Positions 30,732-40,257 of a stretch of DNA of 41,657 nucleotides are shown here, piece after piece. Positions within the stretch are counted from its first letter, which is position 1; the number at the start of each line of letters is the position of its first letter. The notes under the pieces were generated by a model, which saw only the letters and a program-made list of their open reading frames with translations, was not told where the DNA came from and did not search any database. This DNA comes from Phytophthora quininea (Eukaryota > Oomycota > Peronosporomycetes > Peronosporales > Peronosporaceae), in assembly GCA_011947345.1 (NCBI GenBank), contig JAAVTG010000154.1, forward strand, positions 1-41,657, in the 5' to 3' direction. The translations under genes and the position numbers were made by a program.

Positions 30732-33250
30732 TTTTCAGCACTTGCCCGAAGTTGAGCTTGTATAGAACGCAATATTTTTTCCATGTGCGCCACAAACTTG
30801 CTCGCTGTCTCACAGTTCGTGTTCGGAAGTGCTAAATCCGTTGGAAGTTTGGGCGAATATCCCAAGTCTGCCACAAATGGACTCATTTCGATACTTGACT
30901 GGTATCGACTGTTGTAAGCAAATTCCGCTAGCGCTAAGTATTGGTCCCAATCATCTTGAAACCCGCTAACGTAGTGCCGGAGGTAGCCTGCAAGAATTCC
31001 ATTGATTCTTTCGACTTGCCCGTCGGTTCGTTGGTGATGAGCAGTAGCTAACTTGAGTTTAGTACCTAAAAGTTTTGCACACGATGTCCAGAACTTCGAC
31101 GTGAACTTCGAGTCTCTATCGGAGACGATATCCGATGGTAAGCCGTGATGGCGAACATACTCTTTCACGAACAATTTCGCAAGTTCTTCGGCTGAGATTG
31201 TAGCTACTGTCTCGATAAAATGTGCACGTTTAGTCAGCCTGTCAGAAATGACCAAAATCGTGTTATATCCACTTTTGTTTCCGGCAGGCCAGTAATAAAA
31301 TCCATGCCGATTGATGACCATCGGCTCGAAGGGATTTCGAGTGGATGTAATAGACCTGGTGATTTTCCGGTCCTATGCTTATTGCGTTGGCACGATTCGC
31401 ACGTTGCAATATAATGCTGGATTTTCTGATGCATTCGTTTCCAGTAGAATCGTTGTTGGACAGCATCAATTGTCTTCTCGACCCCGGGTGTCCAGCAATG
31501 GCAATGTCATGGAGTTCCCATAAGATAGTATGTTGTAACTCAATCGCCTCATGTGGAATAAAAATACGCGATTCCTCCCCACAGGTCCAACGAATAAGAT
31601 TTTCTTCCTCCACAAATGTGAATTTCGCGTTGCCTTTCGTCGGTTTTGGCAAGACTGACTTGCTAAACCCCGCCGTTTGCTGTGCCAGTCGAATCATCTC
31701 GAGTAGCGACTTCTCTTGCAGTCGTCTGGCTGCATTCATTTGACGCTGTTTCTGTTGTAAGAAGTCAATCTCGAAGTCTGGTCTTCTGCTCATTGCGTCT
31801 GCTACGCTATTTGTTGGTCCAGGTATGTACTTAAATCGCAAGTTAAACTCTGCAAGTAAATTGTACCATCGGCACAGTCGCCGATTTATAGTTTTCTGCT
31901 TCAGCACCCGTTCCAATGAGTGGTGATCTGTTTCGACGAGACCTCCACCATCAAGTAGATAAATTCTCCATATTTGCAGGCAATGCGCAATAGCGAGCAT
32001 CTCCTGCTCATGGGTCGGGTAGTTTAATTCAGCAGCTTTCATCTTTCGCCCACAGAACGCTATAGGTTGTTCCAGATCTTTGTCGTTCAGCTGGAATAAC
32101 ACCCCACCAACCGCGTATCGCGACGCATCCGTTCTCATGTGAAATGGCTTCGTGAAATTTGGGAGAGCTAGGACTGGTGTTTTACTCATCGCAATTTTCA
32201 GGTTTTCAAACGCCAGAATCTGTTCTTTACTCCATTCCAATGTTGACCTCCTCTTTGTTTTCACCAGTTCGAACAACGGCGCACTAATCTCAGAGTAATT
32301 TTTGCAGAATCGCTGCACATACACTGTAGTTCCGAGGAATGACTGCAATGCTCGCACGGAGGTTGGTCGAGGCCATTCTTGGATGACTCGAACTTTGTCA
32401 GGATCAATTCTAACTCCATCTCTCCCCACGAAATCTCCGAGGCACGGAATTTCGGGCGCACACACTGTAGACTTGGCTAGCTTTAGATACAGTTTTTCTC
32501 CCGGCATCGTTCGAATACCTTTCAAACTGCTGCAAGGTGTGCCTCCATGTCGTGTGTTTTTGTGAAGATGTAAATGTCGTCAAAATACGTTGCGGTGAAG
32601 TCGCGCAGATCCGCGAAGATTCCTTGTACGATACGGTTGAAAGTTGCTGGCGCGTTGCTGAGGCCCATTGGTATGGCAATGTATTCATATAAGCCATCGG
32701 GAGTCTGGAACGCCGTAAAGGGATGTCTTTTCCCGCATGCGTAGTTGATAATATCCGGAAAGTAAGTCGAAACAACTAAACCAGAATGCCAGACTCATGC
32801 GATCAATAATCGAGTCTTTCCTTGGCATTGGTGAGGATTGGCGGACGGTTCGCTCATTCATTGCTCTGTAATCGTGAACTACACTCCACCCCACCGGTTT
32901 TTATGCAAAACGTTGGCGCGGCATGTGGTGATTTACTCGGTCGAATTAACCCAGCTCGTAACATAGCTTTCACCCACTCTCGAAGTGCTCGTTCTTGGTC
33001 CGGACTCAGCCTCCATTGCTGTCGATAAACTGCCCCAGTGCCCTCTTTGATCTCCATTTCATGCTCACCATGAGCTGGTGACCCGATTGGTAATTCTGTC
33101 CGAAAAATATCTGAGAATTCCTTCAGCAAAGGGTACCCAGGATTATCTGCAAAAGTTTTCAAGTCTGTAGTTAGTTGTCGTTGTTGTTTATCTGTGGTTT
33201 TCGTTGTTACAATTGCTGCCGCTGCTACTGCAGCGGAGTACCCATCTTCT
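30728..33250 (-). pseudogene. pol: Gypsy reverse transcriptase, RNase H and integrase core, frameshifted
   Basis: Reading leftward on the minus strand: reverse transcriptase with VHDYRAMNE and FDLLSGYYQLRM (about 32755-32885), the catalytic YFDD near 32583-32600, RNase H with TDASRYAVGGVL (about 32098-32135) and ETDHHSLERVL (about 31908-31940), an integrase zinc segment (CESCQR, about 31383-31400), and the core with GMDFITGLP, VSDRDSKFTS and TDGQVERING (31321 to about 31000), which supply the DDE residues. Frames change near 32890, 32690, 32530, 31420 and 31290. All enzymes of a gypsy pol are recognisable, but none is in one unbroken frame with its neighbours. Confidence 0.85.
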
Positions 33251-33951
33251 TTTAGGACCTCAACATACATTGCGTTGATGGTTGCCTGGGGTATGACAGC
33301 TGCGAATTCCACATCTTTTTCCGGAATATCTTTTTGCCGTCTTGAGCGAGATGTGCTTCGTGAATCCCCACTTTGCGCTGTAGTATGCACTACGTTCTGT
33401 CGGTAGTTTTGGGATAGCAAGCGGGGACTCTTTTGTTCGTTGCCGTTCAGCGTGAATATCGGGGTTTTGTTTCTGTTTCTCCTGAAGTTTCTTTGCTCGC
33501 TCAACCTCTTCAATGTACTGCTGCTTGCTGTAAACTTGATCGGTTTCCCAGTCAATGATTGGTAGCCCTGTCCGCTTCCATGGAACTCCTAGCATTAAAT
33601 CACAACCGTTTGGGATAAAGCAAATGTTGAAATCGAACGTGAAAGACTCCATGTCATCCACGTAAATTTTCAGCGTGATGGTTCTATTTGCTACTTGTTC
33701 CGTCTTGCCGTTAGCGTAGGTTACTGCAAAGAACCCCGAATCGATGACATGATGCTCCCATTTGTTTCGTCGGATAAATTCCTCCGACACACCGCAAAAG
33801 TCTGCTCCCTCATCGAAGAATGTTCGACCCTGCGTGTGAGTGTCACCGCGTGTGCAGCCGACATTTTTATCAAATACCGTTTCCCCAGCTGTGTGCCAGC
33901 CGCGTTCTTTCGGAAGTAGGCTAGGTTCTCTTCCTTACCTGGGTCAAACAC
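33251..33951 (-). pseudogene. Gypsy aspartic protease region
   Basis: The frame 33260-33790 contains SEEFIRRN and CDLMLGVPW, typical of retropepsin-like domains of gypsy elements. Just upstream, in the continuing frame, the expected active-site triad D-S/T-G reads D-E-G (FFDEGADFCGVSEEF, about 33780-33830). That would not fit a normal aspartic protease, so it is a mutation, a frame error or a divergent enzyme. Confidence 0.65.
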
Positions 33952-34010
33952 TTGCGACTCTGCATTGGAGGTGGCAGTGTCAGGTCCTGGGATGCCATCC
34001 CCAGAACCGC

Positions 34011-35370
34011 TTAGTTTAAATCACTTTTCAACTTATCCATGTCAGATTTGAGAGAAGACATCATTTTGAGCAGTTGATCCATTCCAACGCTATTGGATGT
34101 CGCTGATGTTGTTGTAGCTGCATTGTTTTTCTTGCTCTTTAACCACTTCGGTTGCAGTTCTGGATGTAACATCCAACACTTATCGGGTGTGTGACCTTGT
34201 TCCGTGCAGTGCATTGGCGTGCACTTCTGCGTGTCGGTTTTCTTTTCACCCTTGTTCTGACTCCCCTTGCGGGATTTTCCTCCATCGGCCGAGCCAGCGC
34301 TTGCGGATTTCGCTGCACGCTTATTTGACTCTTCAGGCGCTGCACGTGGGTTCATTGTTCGAGCTGCATCGACGAGATCTTCCAGCGATGTATATTGTTT
34401 CGTCTGGAGAAAATTTTGTAAATCCTGCGATTGCAAGCCTTTCTTAAAGAGAATCAGCTTAAACTTGACGGAGACTTCCTCCGTTCGGGCCAGCCGCAAA
34501 AACTCTTCAATGTACTCGTCCAGCGAGCGACATCTTTGGGTGCAGTCAAACAATCGTGCCACCCGATCTTCCTCGCGAGACTTGGTGAGAAATCGTTGTC
34601 TCATTTTCTTGGCAATTGAGCTCCAGCGCCATTCGCCACTGTATTCCTGCAGTAGCCATGCTTTTGCCTTGCCTTTTGTGTGACTCATCATTAGCTGGCC
34701 GACGCGGAAATCAACTTGTGGTTGTCGAAAAATAACTGGAAAGCTTCATACCACGAGATCATATTGAGCACATACACATCAATGTCTTCATTGTCTTCCC
34801 CGCCAAATATTGGCGTCTCTTTTGCTTGAAAGTCTTGGCTATCCGATCCTCGAGATCGTTTGCTGAGTACGATGTGGTTCCTTCTGGCATTTTGCCCAGC
34901 ACATCCCACTCAGGGTACAGCTCGGAATTATCCACTGCATTTGGACCAGCCATAGATGACATGTCCGTAATGGTTGCCCACAGATCAGCTACTTCTTCAC
35001 GCTGAGCTTGAGCATCAGATTTCATCTGCTCTATTTCTCCGCGCATTTCGTTTAACTGTCTCGAATGACTCTCCATCGTGGCATAACTTCTGTCCGAAAA
35101 TTGCTGCATTTGCTGAATTACTTCTTGTAGGAGTTGATGAGTTCGTCCTGCTTGTGCCGTACTCTCGTGGTGACGCCGCTCAACTCGCGTGGCAAACGCC
35201 GCCACCGACTCCGTTAAATTTGTTTGGTCCCTTTGTAAGGCATGGAGGGTTTCTTCCAGCCGGGGCAACTTTGTGAGTAGGTCTCGGACTTCGTCCAGTT
35301 CGCTCGAATTGAGTCTGGACGTTGTAGCTCCATTGAAGTCGTCGATGTCGACTCCTTCACGATCATTCAT
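34011..35370 (-). pseudogene. gag: Gypsy gag, frameshifted
   Basis: ATG 35370 begins an N-terminal part with a long coiled coil (about residues 25-125). The frame switches near 34830 and again near 34700, after which the retrotransposon gag core (LLQEYSGEWRW...YIEEFLRLA) and a Lys-rich tail continue to 34011. A zinc-knuckle-like segment (CTEQGHTPDKCW, about 34180-34215) keeps the C-x4-H-x4-C part, but the first cysteine is spaced C-x4-C instead of C-x2-C. Gag would build the particle. It starts only 30 bases inside the 5' LTR. Confidence 0.8.
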
Positions 35371-35399
35371 CTTGTTGTCTCACACGTAAAGCTCTACTA

Positions 35400-35643
35400 T
35401 GTTGTAAATATGGTCGACTCCACTCCAGATAGAACTTATCCGGTGTCGAAGGCCTTTACGGTCACTTTAGCGTTGAGGAAGCGAGTTGGAGAGCAACAGG
35501 AAGCTGCTCGACGACAAGATGTAAACGAGATCTTGTGACTGTTGGAGAAAATAACGAAGTGTATTTGCTTTAAACCCCCGCTTTGTGGTTTCTGTTGCTA
35601 CTTTTGTCCGTTTCAACACCACAGTTCTAATGGGACTGTGACA
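35400..35643 (-). repeat. Gypsy LTR, right copy (5' LTR of the minus-strand element)
   Basis: 244 bases, the same as the left copy except one T/C difference. It would carry the element's promoter for minus-strand transcription. Confidence 0.93.
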
Positions 35644-35648
35644 CATGC
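35644..35648 (+). repeat. Gypsy target-site duplication, right copy (CATGC)
   Basis: Exact match to 29891-29895, directly after the right LTR. Confidence 0.9.
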
Positions 35649-35722
35649 ACACGACCATGACGTAAAAAGAGCTTTGCCAAACGTACACTTCTACCTTCGT
35701 CGGAAACGCTGTACGTGTTCGT

Positions 35723-35842
35723 GAAGTGATCGGTCCCGGCCATCGCCACAGCAAAAGAGAGTTTGCGGTGGTGATGCGTTGCCGACGTGGATAGTCATGG
35801 CCAGAAAATCTCTCGGTTCGACCAGCGGACATTCCGCAATCT
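35723..35842 (+). promoter_or_regulatory. Remnant promoter module of NLP copy 7
   Basis: AAGTGATCGGTCCCGG (35723-35738), GTTTGCGGTGGTGAT (35761-35775) and CATTCCGCAATCT (35830-35842) are the counterparts of the three upstream elements of copies 5 and 6, in the same order. The gypsy element inserted about 75 bases upstream of the first of them. Confidence 0.5.
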
Positions 35843-35879
35843 GCTAGCACTAAATCGAAGGCTTCGGTGCTCTCGCGAG

Positions 35880-36724
35880 GAGGTTCCAAGTCTTCGTGGG
35901 GTCGCGCTGTGCAAGCGAGCGCCCAAGGACTAAAAGTTACCGACACGAATCTGGCTTACGAACTTGTCGACGCGCGACCCTGCCAAGCGCAATGTCACCA
36001 TTGTGCCGGACCGACCCGATCCAAAGCAAACGGCAGCACCGACACTTGCACCAACACCACCACCTACACAACCGCCCACGCCAGAAGCGCCGTGGGTCGT
36101 TGTCTCGATGGACCACGACCCACTTCAACTGTTCAAGCAGCCCGAGCCCGTGACGATCTCGGAAAAGGCTGCCGTCACAGATCCACATCGCTAATGGATG
36201 CCACCCGTACCCCCGCTGTCAGTTGGGCTGGTGAGACTGAAGACCAAGGGGCCACCTAGCGGCAATTGCAAGGGCTCTGGCTGGGGATCACAAGTCTACG
36301 GTCGGGTCCGCCTGGTTCAGAGTTAAGTTGGCCATCATGTACTCGTGGTATTTTCCCAAAGACGCGCCTTCCACAGGTCTGGGCCACCGTCACGACTGGG
36401 AGCACGTCGTTGTGTGGATCAGCAACCCTGAAGTGAACCCCGAAATCTTGGGCGTGAGTCCGTCGCCCACAGCGGCTACTCAAGTACATCCCGCCATCGG
36501 TCGACGGCACGAGTGTGAAGGTCAACTACGAAAGCCACTGGCCCATTAACAACGCGCTCGACTCGACCTCGGAGGTTGGCGAATTCCAGGACCTGATCAT
36601 GTGGAGCCAGCTACGTGACAATACTTGACGTGCACTGAATTCCGTGGCCTGGGGAATGGCAAACACCCCATTCAACGACGGCAACTTTGTCCCGAAAGTA
36701 AAGAAAGCGTGGCCGTTTGGCTAG
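35880..36724 (+). pseudogene. NLP: NLP copy 7: strongly decayed NPP1-like pseudogene
   Basis: The start codon is not recognisable; GTCTTCGTGGGGTCGCGCTG near 35890 is what remains of a signal-peptide coding segment like that of copy 4. A Pro/Thr linker follows at 35984-36090, then the start of the NPP1 domain. Small deletions of about 15 bases each near 36176 and 36235 remove conserved residues, and the frame changes several times. GHRHDWE survives near 36380-36400 in one piece. A TGA at 36626-36628 replaces a conserved arginine codon, and the last frame ends with TAG 36722-36724. With deletions, stops and lost ATG, this is real decay and not a single base-calling fault. It converges on M2. 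Confidence 0.88.
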
Positions 36725-36834
36725 AGTTTTTTCTTCTCCCTACTGACGTTGGCTCCGAAGGCAACGTACGAATTGTTCCAGGACGACATTAAAACCCAAT
36801 ACGTTGAGTTTCTTGTTCGTCACATGCATATGCT

Positions 36835-38166
36835 TCACTTCATAGCTGAGGCCAGATTCGTTTCCGAGGGCTTTGGGAGACCGACAGTATCACGAATACA
36901 GTTCAAGAACGCCTCCGAGACCTTGGCGGACACATCGCGCATCTCACGCAGCACGTGGTTGGGGACATTCATCTCTGTGTGGCAGATCCTTGTGAAGGCC
37001 CATCGCGTCACGACCACCATTTCTTCAGACGAACAGTTCTTCCCTCTAGAACTCTCTTGTTCCTCGACATGAGACGTCAACATAATGACTGCCGTGGCAT
37101 CGCGGCGAATGCGTTCGTGAGGACGGTACGGATACCGATCGTCCTTGTCCACAAAGTCCGTCGCGGTTATCGCGCACGTTCCGCCCTCTCCATCAACACA
37201 AGCCAAGTCCGAAAAGTGAATCAAATTGTTCTCCACCAAAACCCCTCGCGTTGTCCGACTCACCAGACGCATGTGGGAGAAGTTCTCCTCGCTCACATCG
37301 TCGTCTTCTCGGATTGTAATGTTGCCCGACATCTCCGACATGATGATTTCAGCATTAAACGCAGCGTTCATGAGAGCATCTGCCACAGCTCGCACGCCTC
37401 CTCTGACCCCTCGCAATGAAGTCCTATCAAAGCGAACATTGCAGTAGTCTCCCTCTGGAGTCTCGTACCTTTCCTCATTGAAATACTCTGCTGTCGGATG
37501 CAGCCCCACGCAGCGTTGTTGGATATATCGTCGCGCGTAGTTGAGTTTGGGTGCTCGTAAGGCGTCCAAAGCTGGTCGTCGCTCGTCCTGGTCCGCAGGT
37601 AGATGGACGTAAACCTCCATCGGCCGCACTAGGTACGAGTGGCGTTGTGAGCAGCCTAGCAGCATGGCTTGAGTATTGGCCACTACTAAATGCTGCTCTT
37701 GGATCACATCTCGCAGCAGCAGATTGTGCTGCTTCTGCTTCTTGAGGGACTTATCTTCGCCTCCCAAAGCTTTAATCTTAAGCATCTCTAGCTTGGCTTC
37801 TAGCGTCTGGATCTCCGCCTCCAGCGCCTGCTTCTCCTCCTTGCGCACTGTGTGGGTCGGCTTTCTCTTCTTGTACACGCGCTTCCTCTTACTGGGGGCA
37901 ACCACACTGTCGTCCGAGCTCTGACTCTCCTGTCTTTGTAAATGAGCTCTGGCTTTGACTGGGGACTCTCCCTTTATCCACGGAGGTGTGGGGAGTCCGT
38001 GGGGGCGCCCGATACGCCCCAACCTGGGCCCAAGAAGCGTGGATTCACTTGCAGCGAGCCCATGGGGAAACTGAAACTGTAGAGACTTTTGAGATGAGTC
38101 GAGGTGAGCCGGGACTTTGTGGTGTAAACACCGAGTCGGTTTGCTCCACAAGTGCAGGTGCAACAC
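36835..38166 (-). CDS. M2: basic-region/coiled-coil protein with START-like domain, 5' end uncertain
   Basis: One open frame covers the whole family architecture: an acidic/Ser segment (ESQSSDDS), a basic block (KRKRVYKKRKPTHTVRKEEK), a leucine-spaced coiled coil, a linker with the conserved VIQEQHLVVANTQAML, and the C-terminal domain with GNITIRED and ATDFVDKDDRYPYRPHER. It is the best preserved member of the family in this window. The frame begins at a GTG (38166) and contains no ATG before the basic block. The nearest ATG, at 38063, is in another frame that closes after 28 codons. The true 5' end may need a frame correction or an exon I cannot see. It converges with NLP copy 7, with about 110 bases between stops, and lies just downstream of M3. 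Confidence 0.7.
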   Translation of the reverse strand: MLHLHLWSKPTRCLHHKVPAHLDSSQKSLQFQFPHGLAASESTLLGPRLGRIGRPHGLPTPPWIKGESPVKARAHLQRQESQSSDDSVVAPSKRKRVYKKRKPTHTVRKEEKQALEAEIQTLEAKLEMLKIKALGGEDKSLKKQKQHNLLLRDVIQEQHLVVANTQAMLLGCSQRHSYLVRPMEVYVHLPADQDERRPALDALRAPKLNYARRYIQQRCVGLHPTAEYFNEERYETPEGDYCNVRFDRTSLRGVRGGVRAVADALMNAAFNAEIIMSEMSGNITIREDDDVSEENFSHMRLVSRTTRGVLVENNLIHFSDLACVDGEGGTCAITATDFVDKDDRYPYRPHERIRRDATAVIMLTSHVEEQESSRGKNCSSEEMVVVTRWAFTRICHTEMNVPNHVLREMRDVSAKVSEAFLNCIRDTVGLPKPSETNLASAMK

Positions 38167-38232
38167 CGGAGTACGTCCGTGGCCTCGCGTTCACCAAAGA
38201 AAAGCCTTTTATTCTAGCACCAAGGACTTGGA

Positions 38233-39507
38233 TCAAGCCGAGCTTCTCGATAGTCCGAGGATCTCTCTTACGCAGTTGAAAAACGTGCCTTGGGATCGGA
38301 TGGACGTCTCTCGTAGCTCCAGCAGCGCTTGACGAGGCAGATCCATGTCGGTGTGGCAGATTCTTGCGCACGACCAACGGGTGGCCACCACCACGAGCTC
38401 TTCTTCACTGCTGCTGCCTTTTGCTGGTTCCATGTACGAGGTCACGAGCATTGCTCCCGTCGTATCGCGTCGTATGCGTTCGAGCGGGCGATACGGGTAC
38501 AGCTCGTCCTCGTCGACAAAGTCCGTGGCGGACATCGCGTAGCACCCGTTGCCGCTCTCGTCGCCACGCGAAAACTCGGCAAAGTGCACCAAGTTGTTCT
38601 CCAGCAGCACGCCGCGGTGGGTCTGGGACACCAGCCGCATCTGCGATACACTGTCGTCGTTGAGGTCCTCGTCCTCCTCGCGGATGGTGATGTTCCCGGA
38701 CGCTTCCGAGATGACAATCTCCGCGTTGAAAGCGGCCTGCAGCACGGCATCGAACACTGCACGGACTCCTCCTTGACGCCCCGTAGTGGGGTGATCTCAA
38801 AGCGGGCGACGCAGAAATCTCCTTCGGCAGTCTCGAACCGCTCCTCTTGGAAGTACGACGTCTTCGGGTTCAATCCGTGGCTGCGTGCTCTCAGAACCGC
38901 TTGGCGTCTCTTAACTTGGCAGCGCGTAGAGCATGCAGCACCTCTCTCCTCTCCGTTCGATCGGCGCTCAGACAAATCTTCGTCTCCATGGGTCTCACAG
39001 CTCTTACATGGTGTTGGGTGTGTCCTGACAGCAGCGCACGCACTTGAGCGAGCACCAGGTGTTGGTCCTGGATGCTCTCTCTGAGCACAGCGTTCTCCAC
39101 CACTCGATCTTGGTAGCTCTTTGTGGCTTCTCCCTGTTGCACCAGCGCCTGGAACTTGATGGCGTCCAGCTTGGCCTGCAGCTCGGTGATCTCCTTCTCC
39201 AGCGCCGCCTTCTGTTCCTTGCGGATCGTGTGGGTGGCCTTCCGCTTTTTGAAGACTCTCTTTTGGGTCGAGGCTCTACTGGAGCTGGCGACGTCGACGC
39301 TGAGGACGGAGGCGTCTCTTCCTCTGGCATTGCAGCTGAGAAGTTCATGAGCGTCGCTGCAGCGCCATGTTGTTGGTGCTGCTGCCACAAGGCCGTGGGG
39401 TCGTTCCAGAGCTGCAGCTGGCGGTTGTCCACGATCATGAGCGCGTCCTGCGGCTGCTGCAGGGGCTTTGTCATGGAGGGGACGTCGAACGGCTGGAACG
39501 GGTCCAT
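38233..39507 (-). pseudogene. M3: family member with three frameshifts
   Basis: ATG 39507 (MDPFQPFDV) starts an N-terminal Gln/Pro-rich segment. The frame changes near 39285, after which the basic block (KRVFKKRKATHTIRKEQK) and coiled coil are read. It changes again near 38895, within the linker, and near 38775, in the C-terminal domain where one base seems missing before VRAVFDAV. The last frame runs to TGA at 38233-38235 and contains GNITIREE and ATDFVDEDELYPYRPLER. Together the pieces cover the whole family pattern in order, about 420 codons. It is in tandem with M2 on the same strand, with little space between. It is inactive as read; each break could be a single-base error. Confidence 0.75.
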
Positions 39508-40257
39508 GGCGACACGCAGACGAATGCAAAGGCAAATAAAGTTAGGCGAGAGATGAACGCGCAAGAAGCATATACACTTTCGAGCGGCAGGCAATTGGCG
39601 TGTGACGCCATCGGCCGGGTCTGTAATCGGGAGGGTCATTGTAAGGGTTTTTCTCTATAGTGACATTATAGTATCACACAAAGTGTCTGGTCTCAGCAAG
39701 CGCTTCCTTCCCAGCAGGAATCCTTGACGTTGGTTACTTGCACGCGTGACCAGCAAGCGGTGTGCTGAGCGGAAGCCGTCCGGTGAAGACTTCGTAGGAG
39801 TAGAGGCTGCTGTTCAAGCATTCCATGATGCCGCCCCGCCCGCATGCAACAACCAAGACAACCAAACTGTCGTGGCAACAGAACGGATGGGGGACAGACA
39901 TCCTCGACTCGAGGAAGACCTTGTGTGATGCAGAGATATTCGCGACGTGCTAACTAGAAAATGTCGTGATCCCCTTTGAGTATACGCTTGCGTGTTTTTC
40001 CGTTCGTCATCAAGAAGAAGACCCTCCTGGTAGCACAGTACACCGCTAGCTGACCAACATTAGTACCGCACTCCACCTTTCAGTACACGAGGATGCTGTC
40101 TCGAATGCAAGGCTTGCCTCGGCCAGCTCCGTTGGAGCTCCGATAAACTGCCTACTCTTTGCCTATGCTTTGCATAGCCGTCCCAATGCCAAAGCATGGG
40201 GCAGCGCGTCACTATCGCACTCGCACGCTCGTTTACGGATCCCCGCCAAGAAGCGCC
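39508..40257. other. Intergenic region between M3 and M4
   Basis: This divergent spacer holds the promoters of two family members in opposite orientation. CCTTTGAGTATACG and similar AT-richer pieces are unremarkable. I see no gene, tRNA or repeat here. Confidence 0.4.

Larger units (their letters stand above)
29896..35643 (-). mobile_element. Ty3/gypsy chromovirus-type LTR retrotransposon, full length, coding region broken
   Basis: Two 244-base LTRs and a CATGC duplication bound an element of 5,748 bases transcribed on the minus strand. Order on that strand is gag, protease, reverse transcriptase, RNase H, integrase, chromodomain: the gypsy order with the chromovirus end. The LTRs differ at one position by my reading (T/C at about 29956 against 35460), so it is very young. 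Several frameshifts interrupt gag and pol. Confidence 0.95.
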
